A stretch of DNA of 64,000 bases, taken from positions 747 to 64,746 of the forward strand of contig DGQK01000024.1 of NCBI GenBank assembly GCA_002390745.1. Direction: 5' to 3'. This DNA is from Bacteroidetes bacterium UBA4416. GTDB lineage: Bacteria > Bacteroidota > Bacteroidia > B-17B0 > Aurantibacillaceae. Below, piece by piece: positions 26,392 to 34,622 of this stretch; the stretch's first letter is position 1, and each line of letters starts with the position of its first letter. The position numbers and the translations under genes are program-made. The notes below the pieces were generated by a model. It worked only from the letters and a program-made list of their open reading frames with translations. It did not search any database and was not told where the DNA came from.

Positions 26392-26525
26392 GTTCTGAAT
26401 TTTTTTAAGGTTATAAAGTTAAGCTAAAAATGCTATAAATTACAGGTAAAGTAAAAAAAGAGAGGCCTTCAAGTTCAGTATTTACAGCTATTATTAGAAG
26501 CCATCTCACAACTTAGCAAGGTGAT

Positions 26526-26737
26526 GTTTCGGGCACCCGTCACGACGTGTCGTGACGGGAGAACTCAGACAAAGCGCTCCATACCTGACGCAAGTGTACA
26601 CCAAGTCGTAAGCGTTACGCTCACTTTCAACGTTAAACCCGCGTGAAGGATTGGAGTGAAAATCCTCCCACGACGCGTCGTGGGAGATTGGAACGGAAAG
26701 CCTGACGGCCACGACGCGTCGTGACGGCACGCCCAAA
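26526..26737 (-). repeat. Dispersed TTGGGC-bounded repeat, copy B, with three CGACGCGTCG-type palindromes
   Basis: It lies in the 426-bp gap between ettA and the next gene. Read on the minus strand it begins TTTGGGCGTGCC and shares with copy A the frame GTC-GGCTTTCC, AATCT, GGATTT and AATCCTTCAC. With copy D it shares GTTTAAAATTTGGGC and ACGCGTCGTGGGAGGATTT. Three hairpins stand out: 26536-26559 (11-bp arms), 26665-26686 (a perfect 22-bp palindrome) and 26710-26723 (CACGACGCGTCGTG). The short open frames within it are not protein-like. The remaining gap (26392-26525 and 26738-26817) shows nothing else. Confidence 0.75.
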
Positions 26738-26817
26738 TTTTAAACAAAACAAGCTTCTTAAAAATGCCTTAACACTTAGTTTTATGAGATGCTGAAACGG
26801 GTTCAGCATGGCTACAA

Positions 26818-27462
26818 TCATTTATTTGCAGCTTTCCACTTAGGGTAATATTCCTTCTGGATCTGTTTGATGACCTGTTTCATGGCGCCGGCCCAGAAAT
26901 TGCGCAGGCCTATCCCGGTGGGCTTTCCGGTGATCTTTTCGCTGATGAGAATGGCTTTGGTTTTGATATCGAACACCACCGCATACACCGTAGCTGTTTC
27001 CATCGTTTTATTAAAGCTTTCCACCACAAAGGTTACTGCAATGCCCGCATTTTTTTCTCCGCCACTCATTTTGGAAACCGCATTTTTAATGGCTTTCTGA
27101 GGGTCGGCAAAGCTGAATGCATTAGGCGTCATCAGCTCGCCTGTTTTGATCGCCTGGTTGGCTTTCTCCGCCGGGCCGATATCATAATACACGCTTTCTT
27201 TCTCAAAGGCTTCTTTCAGCTTATAGTTTTGCGGCTCGGCAATGATCAGTCCGTTCCAGGCCGACATCCATTTGGTTTTGATCTCGGAAGCGGTGGCGGC
27301 ACCGGCGCCCATGGCCTGGTCGAAAGAGCCAACCATTTTAGCTTCTGTAAAATTGAGCCCGTACCAGACAATCTCATTGGCCTGGAACAGATCTTTGGCT
27401 GTATTTTGTGCACTCAGGTTCAGCGATAAGGTTGCGCAGGCAACCAGTAGTAATGTTTTCAT
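26818..27462 (-). CDS. Exported protein of unknown function
   Basis: The 214-residue protein carries a signal peptide (MKTLLLVACATLSLNLSAQ). The mature sequence contains WYGLNFTEAKMVGSFDQAMG near its start and a C-terminal FWAGAMKQVIKQIQKEYYPKWK. The N-terminal VWYGLDFSxAK pattern recalls a group of Bacteroidota periplasmic proteins of this size that I can recall only as hypothetical. The valine-rich middle (VTFVVESFNKTMETATVYAVVFDIKTKAIL) is likely a beta sheet. It is monocistronic, with a TATCTTTG box just upstream. Confidence 0.75.
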   Translation of the reverse strand: MKTLLLVACATLSLNLSAQNTAKDLFQANEIVWYGLNFTEAKMVGSFDQAMGAGAATASEIKTKWMSAWNGLIIAEPQNYKLKEAFEKESVYYDIGPAEKANQAIKTGELMTPNAFSFADPQKAIKNAVSKMSGGEKNAGIAVTFVVESFNKTMETATVYAVVFDIKTKAILISEKITGKPTGIGLRNFWAGAMKQVIKQIQKEYYPKWKAANK

Positions 27463-27485
27463 GTCTTTTGGGGTTTGATGATGAC

Positions 27486-27493
27486 CAAAGATA
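27486..27493 (-). promoter_or_regulatory. Putative -7 box for the exported protein at 26818-27462
   Basis: On the minus strand TATCTTTG fits TAnnTTTG exactly, 23 bp upstream of the ATG at 27462. No -33 TTTG is visible at the expected spacing. Confidence 0.4.
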
Positions 27494-27521
27494 GGAAACT
27501 ATTTCTGAGCAGGAAAAGCAA

Positions 27522-28169
27522 TTAGCCCTTGGGGAAATACACCAGGTGCTTTTCGTTATACATGCGGATGTATTTGGTGGCCAGTTCCTTTTTCTTTTTA
27601 CGGCTCAGGGCCATGTATTCCTTGTACACAGCTTCATCCCTTTTCAGATACTCCTCCAGCTGTTCGGTGCTGAAAGGCGTGATATCGCCGGTATAAAAAT
27701 CGAAGAGGTATTGCCGGATCTCCAGCGTCTTCATCTGCGTGCTGCCTATCGGCGCATTCATAAAGGGATCGTAGCCCGGAGAATAGTTGATGACCTCCAC
27801 CGTGCCGATAAAATTGCTGATGGCCCCGAATACCGGGATGCGGAAAAATTTTTTATTCTGGTTGATGAAAATATTGTTGTTCTGGCAGTAGCCCCATACT
27901 TTTTCGGAGCGGATTTTCGTCACAGAGCCATCGCGCTCGTAATATTCCACAAACTCGCCTTCGATGAGCTTGGTGTAAAAATCGAGCTGGTCTTTGTTGA
28001 TCTTCGTGATGATCTTTTCTTTGGGAATAGGCCAGTTGTAGCGGAAATCCTGGTAGCCGAGGTACAGGCCTTCGTACAGCCGGAAATCACGCGAATACGC
28101 GACGGAGTCCTGAGCCACTGCTTTGGCAAGGCCGCAACACATCATCATCAAAAACAACAAAACTCGCAT
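27522..28169 (-). CDS. Exported protein of unknown function
   Basis: The 215-residue protein has a signal peptide (MRVLLFLMMMCCGLAKAVAQ). The mature part has GLYLGYQDFRYNWPIPKEKIITKINKDQLDFY near the start, and the sequence YCQNNNIFINQNKKFFRIPVFGAISNFIGTVEV suggests a mostly beta fold. The C-terminus is strongly basic (SRKKKKELATKYIRMYNEKH). I do not recognise a family or any active-site motif. It is divergent from the S8 protease gene, with only 49 bp between the starts, so the two promoters must overlap. Confidence 0.72.
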   Translation of the reverse strand: MRVLLFLMMMCCGLAKAVAQDSVAYSRDFRLYEGLYLGYQDFRYNWPIPKEKIITKINKDQLDFYTKLIEGEFVEYYERDGSVTKIRSEKVWGYCQNNNIFINQNKKFFRIPVFGAISNFIGTVEVINYSPGYDPFMNAPIGSTQMKTLEIRQYLFDFYTGDITPFSTEQLEEYLKRDEAVYKEYMALSRKKKKELATKYIRMYNEKHLVYFPKG

Positions 28170-28218
28170 CTTGTAAATATCTAAATTTTTTGTAATTTAA
28201 TGTGATAAATCGTGGCCT

Positions 28219-30327
28219 ATGCGCAAACATTTTGCATTTTTTACTATTCTGCTGTTCTCCTTATTAAGCGAGGCGCAAAGTGTTTTCAACGCGGAGCTGA
28301 TCCGCAAGCTGGAGGAGCCGGACACCGGAGAGCGCTTCAGGGTTTACATCATGGTGAAAGCCGGCACTGAGCTCGATGGCAGTAGCCTTGATGAAAGCAC
28401 CCTGCATTACAGAAGCGGGGCCATTTATGCAGCTACTTCCACCATGCGCGATCTGAAAAAGCTGGCTGCCATGAAACAGGTGGTCAGGATAGAACAGATA
28501 AATCATAAGCTGCAATTGATGGGCGATACCTGCGTGGTACGGAACCGGATCAAAGGCATACACGACGGGCTGGCGCCGCTCCCCCAGGCGTATGACGGCA
28601 CAGGCGTGGTCGTAGGCATCATCGATTCGGGGACGGATTTCAGCCACCCCGATCTTAAAGATGCGAATGGCAAGAGCCGCATCAGCTACCTCTGGGACAT
28701 GAACAAGCCCCTGGCAGCCAACACGCCGACGCTTTTCGGATACGGGCAGGAATGGAACAATACGGAAATAGACCTCGGCCAGTGCACGCACGACGACCTT
28801 GCGCATTTCGGCCACGGCACGGCCAGCTCGGGCATTGCGGCGGGCAATGGCTTAGCGATCAATCATTTCAAAGGCATGGCGCCCAAAGCAGACATTGTGG
28901 TGGTGGCGCTGGATTTCAGCAATCCCAACCATACCATTGCCGATGCGGTACAGTATATTTTCGCCAAAGCCGCACTCATGGGCAAGCCTGTGGTAATCAA
29001 TGCCAGCGTCGGGGATTACGACGGCAGCCACGACGGCACCGACCTCGAATCCAGGATCATCGACACCATGATCACGCAAAGCCCGGGAAGGGCACTCGTG
29101 GCTTCAGCCGGCAACGCGGGAAATATCCCTTTTCATGTAGGCTACGCCGTGACACCGGCCGACACTAATTTTTCCTGGATACAGGGGAACACGGTCCTAC
29201 GGCTGGATGTATATGCAGATACGGCCGATATCAAAAACGTCACATGGTCGGTGGGCGTCAACAACCCGGCTTTCCACAACCTGGGCTGCACGGGCTTCAA
29301 AGCATATTCTTATGCCCTCAATACCCTGAAGCGTGACACCATTTACCACAATGCCCAGCGCATCGGCATCGTGGAAAGCATTGCCGACATCAATCCTTTT
29401 GGTGTGTACCGCCTGAACGTGAAGATCCGCGCCGACAGCGCGGGCTTCCTGTGGCGCATCGAGCACAGCGGCACAGGCCGCACCGATTCCTGGAGCTTTG
29501 ATTACGTGACTTCCGGACTTCCGGGCGCCGCGCAATACCCGGACATGGTGCACTACAAAAAAGCGGACACGGCCCAGACGATCGTGAGCGGCTTCCAGTG
29601 CAGCAAGGAGGTGATCGCCGTTGCCAATTATGTAAACCGCAACCAGTATGTGGATGTCAGCAATACGGTGCAGACCACAACGGAAATTCCGGGAGATATT
29701 GCCGCAAGCAGCAGCATTGGCCCTTCGCGCGACCGTAAGGTGAAGCCTGACATCACGGCATCCGGGGCTACGATCCTCACCTGTGCGGCCATGGGTATGC
29801 TTCCGAACCTGATTGCCAACGCGCCGCAGGTGGTGGCACAGGGGGGCTACCACATCACGGCGGGCGGCACATCGGCGTCGAGCCCTGTGGTGGCTGGACT
29901 GGCGGCCTTGTATTTTCAGAAAAACCCTACGGCTACCAACCAGCAGCTTAAACTGGCCATTATCAATTGCGCTTACAATGATGTGTACACCACCGCTGCC
30001 CTGCCTAACAGCCGTTGGGGCTATGGCAAGCTCGACGGCTTCAGCACCATGACCTGCAATACTTCTACGGCAGGGCTCTATGAAGCGGCACAGGATCCGG
30101 GCTTCGTGGTATATCCCAATCCTGTAAGAGATGAGGCGATGCTGGTATTCGGCGACAACAGCCCCAGGACCGTCAGGGTATATAACAGCGCGGGGCAGCT
30201 CGTGAGGCAGGACCGTTGCGCGTCGGAAAGCTACCTTTTCAAAAAAGACAACCTGGCACCGGGCTTATATGTGGTGTTAACGGAGGGCAAAAATGAGCTT
30301 CATAAGGTAAAAATGCTAATTTTGTAA
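28219..30327 (+). CDS. Subtilisin-like (S8) serine protease with T9SS sorting domain
   Basis: The exported protease has 702 residues. After a signal peptide (ends LSEAQS) and a propeptide-like region, the catalytic triad can be placed at Asp136 (VVGIIDSGTDFSHPDL), His199 (HFGHGTASSGIAAG) and Ser552 (GGTSASSPVVAGL). The 350 residues between His and Ser include an inserted domain, as in many large secreted S8 enzymes. The C-terminal 75 residues (VVYPNPVRDEAMLVF...) form a T9SS type-A sorting signal, so the mature enzyme should be displayed on the surface or released. A PorG-like T9SS gene follows 41 bp downstream. Confidence 0.92.
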   Translation: MRKHFAFFTILLFSLLSEAQSVFNAELIRKLEEPDTGERFRVYIMVKAGTELDGSSLDESTLHYRSGAIYAATSTMRDLKKLAAMKQVVRIEQINHKLQLMGDTCVVRNRIKGIHDGLAPLPQAYDGTGVVVGIIDSGTDFSHPDLKDANGKSRISYLWDMNKPLAANTPTLFGYGQEWNNTEIDLGQCTHDDLAHFGHGTASSGIAAGNGLAINHFKGMAPKADIVVVALDFSNPNHTIADAVQYIFAKAALMGKPVVINASVGDYDGSHDGTDLESRIIDTMITQSPGRALVASAGNAGNIPFHVGYAVTPADTNFSWIQGNTVLRLDVYADTADIKNVTWSVGVNNPAFHNLGCTGFKAYSYALNTLKRDTIYHNAQRIGIVESIADINPFGVYRLNVKIRADSAGFLWRIEHSGTGRTDSWSFDYVTSGLPGAAQYPDMVHYKKADTAQTIVSGFQCSKEVIAVANYVNRNQYVDVSNTVQTTTEIPGDIAASSSIGPSRDRKVKPDITASGATILTCAAMGMLPNLIANAPQVVAQGGYHITAGGTSASSPVVAGLAALYFQKNPTATNQQLKLAIINCAYNDVYTTAALPNSRWGYGKLDGFSTMTCNTSTAGLYEAAQDPGFVVYPNPVRDEAMLVFGDNSPRTVRVYNSAGQLVRQDRCASESYLFKKDNLAPGLYVVLTEGKNELHKVKMLIL

Positions 30328-30368
30328 AGATGTATACTAATTCTAACGTTGCATCGTTTTAATTCCTG

Positions 30369-31187
30369 ATGAGGTGTTTTTTATATAGCGTGTTGTTGTG
30401 CCTGTTACTGGCGGGCAATGCCTCTGCCCAGGCATCCAAGCGTCATTTTAAGCAGCATGAGGCAGGCTTCATCCTTGGCGGCGCTTATTACATCGGCGAG
30501 CTGAATCCCTGGAAGCAATTCAACATGTCGCAGCCGGCAGGCGGTATTTTCTACCGTTTTACGCCTAATTACCGCTACGCATTCCGGGCGGGCTTCAACT
30601 TCGGAACGATCATGGGTGATGATTCCCAAAGCAGCGAGCCTGACCAGCTACAACGCAACCTGAATTTCAAGTCACAGATCAGAGAGTTTAACCTGTTGGC
30701 CGAATTCAACTTCCTCGAATACCGCATCAGTAACGACAAATATAAATTCACGACCTACCTGTTCCTTGGTCTCAGCGTGTTCAATTTCAGGCCGAGAGCC
30801 CAGGTGGGAAATTACTGGTATGACCTGCAGCCTTTGAGAACTGAGGGTCAGGACAAGCGTTACAAGCTGACGCAAATGTCTATTCCTTTCGGGATCGGAC
30901 TGAAAATGAATGTATCGAAGCAGGTAGGGATCGGCTTTGAATGGGGCCCGAGAAAAACGTTTACGGATTATCTGGATGATGTGAGCGGCACCTATCCTGA
31001 TCCGGCCCTCAAGCCTTATAGTTCCGAGCTTAGCCAGGCTTTATCCGACCGCTCGAAGAATGCCGGTGTGAACATCAACGAGCAGCGCGGCAATCCGCGT
31101 AACAAAGACTGGTACATCTTTTTCGGAGTGACCTTATCCATCAAGCTCAACATCAAGCCACCGCCTTGCTACGCTACGCCGGATTAA
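30369..31187 (+). CDS. PorG-like outer-membrane beta-barrel (DUF6089)
   Basis: The 272-residue protein has a signal peptide (ending GNASAQ) and beta-barrel features: alternating aromatic strands such as HEAGFILGGAYYIGELNPW, PNYRYAFRAGFNFGTIMGD and YLFLGLSVFNFRPRAQ. The opening EAGxxLGGxYYxGxL pattern and overall size match DUF6089, which includes PorG, an outer-membrane T9SS component next to the PorK/PorN ring. Paralogues of PorG occur without a proven secretion role, so the exact gene name is left open. It follows the S8 protease, a likely T9SS substrate, and is probably cotranscribed with it. Confidence 0.75.
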   Translation: MRCFLYSVLLCLLLAGNASAQASKRHFKQHEAGFILGGAYYIGELNPWKQFNMSQPAGGIFYRFTPNYRYAFRAGFNFGTIMGDDSQSSEPDQLQRNLNFKSQIREFNLLAEFNFLEYRISNDKYKFTTYLFLGLSVFNFRPRAQVGNYWYDLQPLRTEGQDKRYKLTQMSIPFGIGLKMNVSKQVGIGFEWGPRKTFTDYLDDVSGTYPDPALKPYSSELSQALSDRSKNAGVNINEQRGNPRNKDWYIFFGVTLSIKLNIKPPPCYATPD

Positions 31188-31194
31188 TGCCTTT

Positions 31195-31300
31195 ACGTCA
31201 TTGCGAATGAAGCGCAGCGAAATGAAGCAATCTGTTACTCTTTTGAGATGCTTCGTTTCCGAATCAAGTCGAAACAGGCTGTACCCCCTCACGATGACGT
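31195..31300. repeat. Imperfect nested inverted repeat (GAAGCAATCT family)
   Basis: The outer arms are ACGTCATTGCGA (31195-31206) and TCACGATGACGT (31289-31300). The inner arms contain GAAGCAATCT and AGATGCTTC. It occupies the gap between the convergent PorG-like and hexapeptide genes. The core resembles the hairpin at 15130-15167 and a repeat style seen in several bacterial phyla. Confidence 0.6.
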
Positions 31301-31306
31301 TTCTAC

Positions 31307-31918
31307 CTACTTCTTCTTTTTTGTCTTTTCCTCGTTCCAGGTTTTGTATTCATTCTGCTGGTCGGGGCGGTAGGCAGGTATTCTGCGCAAAGGCTCGCAG
31401 GGCTTCAGGCTGGCATGGCAATCGGCGGGTAATTGCTGGTACAGGGCCGTTCCTTTCGTCTTCCAGACGATCATTTCATCGCTGACGTCTTTCACAATTT
31501 TAGCAGGGTTGCCGACAACGACTTTCCGTTCTTCGATAACAGTATCGGCCGGCACAAAACACAAAGCCCCGATGATGCAGTTATCGCCGATCACGCAATT
31601 GTCCATCACCACAGCATTCATGCCTACCAGCACATTCCTGCCAATGGTAGCGCCGTGAATGATAGCGCCGTGGCCTATGTGCGCTGCTTCCTTCAGCAGA
31701 ACGGTTGTTCCCGGAAACATGTGGATGGTACAGTTTTCCTGTACGTTGCAGCCATCTTCAATGATGATCTGCCCCCAATCGCCGCGGATAGCGGCACCGG
31801 GGCCAATGTATACATCTTTCCCGATGATGACATTCCCGGTAACAGTCGCATTGGGATGCACGAAGGCGCTTCTGTCGATAACAGGCTTATAGCCATTGAA
31901 CTCAAAAATATTTGCCAT
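31307..31918 (-). CDS. Hexapeptide-repeat protein (gamma-carbonic-anhydrase/PaaY-like)
   Basis: The 203-residue protein folds as a left-handed beta helix: many [LIV]-G-x4 repeats run from about residue 18 to 130 (VTGNVIIGKDVYIGPGAAIRGD...). The three metal-ligand His residues of gamma-class carbonic anhydrases can be matched to IHMFPG, HIGHGA and IIHGA. The sequence also resembles PaaY (a thioesterase of phenylacetate metabolism) and CaiE. The long Lys-rich tail (EEKTKKKK) is unusual. Carbonic-anhydrase activity is possible but unproven; PaaY-type proteins keep the fold with other activities. The gene is convergent with the PorG-like gene. Confidence 0.85.
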   Translation of the reverse strand: MANIFEFNGYKPVIDRSAFVHPNATVTGNVIIGKDVYIGPGAAIRGDWGQIIIEDGCNVQENCTIHMFPGTTVLLKEAAHIGHGAIIHGATIGRNVLVGMNAVVMDNCVIGDNCIIGALCFVPADTVIEERKVVVGNPAKIVKDVSDEMIVWKTKGTALYQQLPADCHASLKPCEPLRRIPAYRPDQQNEYKTWNEEKTKKKK

Positions 31919-31934
31919 ATATAAATTTATCTGG

Positions 31935-32360
31935 TTAGGTAGAACGTTGTTTCAACTCTTCAATCCACTGCCTCGCCTGCTCAGGATCGCTGAAGGTCTT
32001 TGCAGGCACGGAAGGCTGATTGAATGTCATATAGAAATTGACCAGGAGCCGCATTGCCAGTGTATTGATGATGAACGCATCGGCATAACGGTATTGGTTG
32101 TATTCGTTTTTTGCATAATAGTCTGTAACTCCATGGTTGGCACCTGCATTGACACGGACATCCACGATCGAATAATACTTACGGGATCCGCTGAGCTTCA
32201 CACAGGCTTTGAGCAATTCCTGCATATCTTCCACACTCACAATGCTATCATCTTTCACCTGAATCCACACAACGCCGTCTTTGCAGGAGAGACAGGCAAT
32301 GCTGGTTTCAGCTTCACCTGATGAAATACCGGAATGGCCCTGGCTTTTTTCAATTCCCAT
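31935..32360 (-). CDS. SpoIIAA/STAS-like protein, paralogue 1
   Basis: The 141-residue cytoplasmic protein resembles the SpoIIAA-like/DUF7793 group: an alternating beta-alpha pattern with VVWIQVKDDSIVSVEDMQELLKACVKLSG, then YYSIVDVRVNA and a final KTFSDPEQARQWIEELKQRS helix. It shares much of its sequence with the next gene, including YRYADAFI(I/V) and VNFY, so the pair is a tandem duplication. The function is unknown; STAS-like domains often bind partner proteins or nucleotides. It lies 85 bp downstream of its paralogue on the same strand. Confidence 0.75.
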   Translation of the reverse strand: MGIEKSQGHSGISSGEAETSIACLSCKDGVVWIQVKDDSIVSVEDMQELLKACVKLSGSRKYYSIVDVRVNAGANHGVTDYYAKNEYNQYRYADAFIINTLAMRLLVNFYMTFNQPSVPAKTFSDPEQARQWIEELKQRST

Positions 32361-32445
32361 TCTTTGAAGATAGGTAATTTAAAATTCACTTTTTGTACCC
32401 GGGCAGATGCATAACGTTTTTTTTACAATTTAGTTTTCCTGTTTA

Positions 32446-32874
32446 TTAGTTCAGCCGCTGCCTCAGCTCATTGATCCATCTGACGGCCTGGTCGGGGTTG
32501 GCAAAAGTTTTTGTGGGAATTGAGGGTTTGTTGACTGAAATGTAAAAATTCACCATCAGCCGAACCGCCAGGGATTTCACGATAAACGCATCGGCATACC
32601 TGTATTTCGAGTATTCATTACTTGTGTAATAATCCCTGACATCCGCTTCCGAATGAAATGCAGCCCTGGCATCGACGATCACAAAGTATTTTTTAAAGCC
32701 GGCAATCCTCACCGCTTCCTGCAGGAGCGCCTGCATGTTACCGACAGAGATGTCCGCATTTTCCTTTATCTGTGCCGTAACGACATCACCACGACACGAC
32801 AGGCTCGCGATTTCCGTATGGCTCATAACAACCCCGGGGTCGCATTCCTGTATATTCCCGGGCATGGGCTCCAT
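32446..32874 (-). CDS. SpoIIAA/STAS-like protein, paralogue 2, coupled to prfC
   Basis: The 142-residue protein is a paralogue of the preceding one: both carry EYxxYRYADAFI, a RLxVNFY segment and a KTFxxPxQAxxWIxELxQR tail. ATG 32874 is chosen because it follows the prfC stop after a single base; the longer open frame starting at 33093 overlaps prfC and reads as a shadow in its first 73 residues. The tight spacing implies coupled translation with release factor 3. No function is known. Confidence 0.8.
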   Translation of the reverse strand: MEPMPGNIQECDPGVVMSHTEIASLSCRGDVVTAQIKENADISVGNMQALLQEAVRIAGFKKYFVIVDARAAFHSEADVRDYYTSNEYSKYRYADAFIVKSLAVRLMVNFYISVNKPSIPTKTFANPDQAVRWINELRQRLN

Positions 32875-32875
32875 C

Positions 32876-34459
32876 CTAAAACTCGCTTTTCTGATGGAAG
32901 ATGATGTCGGGGAATTTTTCCTGCGCCATCTGCAGCAGCCAGGCCGATTCCGCGAGGAACACCAGGCGGTTCTCCTTATCATAAGCGATGTGATTGGACT
33001 TATCGACCAGGAACTCATCCAGCTTCTTTTTGTCATGGCATTCGATCCAGAGTGCCTTATACAGGCTGATGGAATCGTAGCCGCAGGAGGCATTGTATTC
33101 GCTTTTCAGGCGGTGCTGGATCACTTCGAACTGTAAGGCTCCCACGGTCCCTACAATTTTGCGGCCATCGGCTTTCTTGGTAAACAATTGCGCCACGCCT
33201 TCGTCGGTGAGCTGCTCCAGGCCTTTTTGCAGTTGCTTGGTTTTCATCGGGTCGAGGTTGGTCACGTACTTGAAGAGCTCGGGCGAGAAGCTCGGGATCC
33301 CTTTGAAGTTGAATTTAGCGCCTTCGGTGAGGGTATCGCCGATCTTGAAGCTACCAGCGTCGTAAAGGCCAATCACATCACCCGGATAAGACTCGTCGAT
33401 CACCGATTTTTGCTGCGCCATAAAGGCCGTTGGATTGCTGAAACGCATGTCCTTATTTTCGCGCACATTGTAATAATACTTGTTACGCTCGAATTTTCCG
33501 GACACGATCCTCAGGAAAGCAATACGGTCGCGGTGCTTAGGATCGAGGTTGGCGTGGATCTTGAACACAAAGCCGCTGAATTTCGGAGAGTCTGGCGTAA
33601 TCTCACCTGCCGCATCTGTGTCGCGGCCCTGTGGCGTCGGCGCAATCTCCACAAAACAATCCAGCAATTCCTTGATCCCGAAATTATTGACCGCACTCCC
33701 GAAGAATACAGGGCTGAGGTTGCCTTCGAGGTATTTTTGTTTTTCGAACTCATCGTATACGCCATCCAGCAGCTCTACATCGGCACGCAGCTGCCCGGCG
33801 AAATCCTCACTGATGTATTTTTCAATCTCCCCGTCGTTAAGGCTGCCGATCTCGACGCTATCTTCCACCGTGGTTTTGCTGTCGCCCTGGAAGAGGGATA
33901 ATTTTTTTCCGTACAGGTTATACACTCCCTTAAATGTTTTTCCGATACCGATCGGCCAGGAAAGCGGGCGCACCTTGATCTTCAGCTCTTTCTCGATCTC
34001 GTCGAGCAGGTCGAAAGGGCTTTGTCCTTCACGGTCCATTTTATTGACAAACACGATCACCGGCGTGTTGCGCATGCGGCATACTTCGAGAAGCTTACGT
34101 GTTTGAGGCTCCACACCTTTCACACAATCAATGACCATGATCACGCTATCCACAGCGGAAAGCGTCCGGTAGGTATCTTCGGCAAAGTCTTCGTGGCCGG
34201 GCGTATCGAGGATATTCACCTTGAAATCCCTGTAATCGAACGCCATCACGGAAGTAGACACGGAGATACCGCGTTGCTTCTCGATCTCCATGAAATCGGA
34301 AGTGGTTGCTTTTTTGATTTTATTGGATTTTACGGCACCGGCCGTCTGGATAGCGCCACCGAATAACAGCAGTTTTTCGGTCAGCGTGGTTTTCCCGGCA
34401 TCCGGGTGGGCGATAATGGCAAAGGTTTTCCGTTTATGTAATTCTTCCGTAAAGCTCAT
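32876..34459 (-). CDS. prfC: Peptide chain release factor 3
   Basis: RF3 is a translational GTPase that removes RF1 and RF2 from the ribosome after termination. The protein has 527 residues, close to the E. coli length. The GTPase motifs are AIIAHPDAGKTTLTEK (P-loop), RGISVSTSVM (switch I), DTPGHEDF (G3) and VNKMDREG (G4). The RF3-type domain order continues with FMAQQKSVIDESYPGDVIGLYD and ends in ESAWLLQMAQEKFPDIIFH. ATG 34459 is chosen as MSFTEELHKRKTFAI matches the family start; an upstream in-frame stretch to 34534 seems untranslated. Confidence 0.95.
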   Translation of the reverse strand: MSFTEELHKRKTFAIIAHPDAGKTTLTEKLLLFGGAIQTAGAVKSNKIKKATTSDFMEIEKQRGISVSTSVMAFDYRDFKVNILDTPGHEDFAEDTYRTLSAVDSVIMVIDCVKGVEPQTRKLLEVCRMRNTPVIVFVNKMDREGQSPFDLLDEIEKELKIKVRPLSWPIGIGKTFKGVYNLYGKKLSLFQGDSKTTVEDSVEIGSLNDGEIEKYISEDFAGQLRADVELLDGVYDEFEKQKYLEGNLSPVFFGSAVNNFGIKELLDCFVEIAPTPQGRDTDAAGEITPDSPKFSGFVFKIHANLDPKHRDRIAFLRIVSGKFERNKYYYNVRENKDMRFSNPTAFMAQQKSVIDESYPGDVIGLYDAGSFKIGDTLTEGAKFNFKGIPSFSPELFKYVTNLDPMKTKQLQKGLEQLTDEGVAQLFTKKADGRKIVGTVGALQFEVIQHRLKSEYNASCGYDSISLYKALWIECHDKKKLDEFLVDKSNHIAYDKENRLVFLAESAWLLQMAQEKFPDIIFHQKSEF

Positions 34460-34574
34460 GGTATACATTAAGGCTGCAAAGATAACAAAAAACCCTGAGT
34501 TCTGCCTTAGAGATACCCACCAGTACGGATGCAAAATACCAGCGGCAGGGTAAGCCCGGGCATTAGCCCTGAAC

Positions 34575-34582
34575 TAACTTTG
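34575..34582 (+). promoter_or_regulatory. Putative -7 box for the lipoprotein gene
   Basis: TAACTTTG fits TAnnTTTG exactly, 40 bp upstream of the ATG at 34623; the leader would be about 34 bp. No clear -33 element is seen. Confidence 0.42.
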
Positions 34583-34622
34583 CTACCAGAAACCGAAACC
34601 CTAAACATTAACATAAAAAGCG

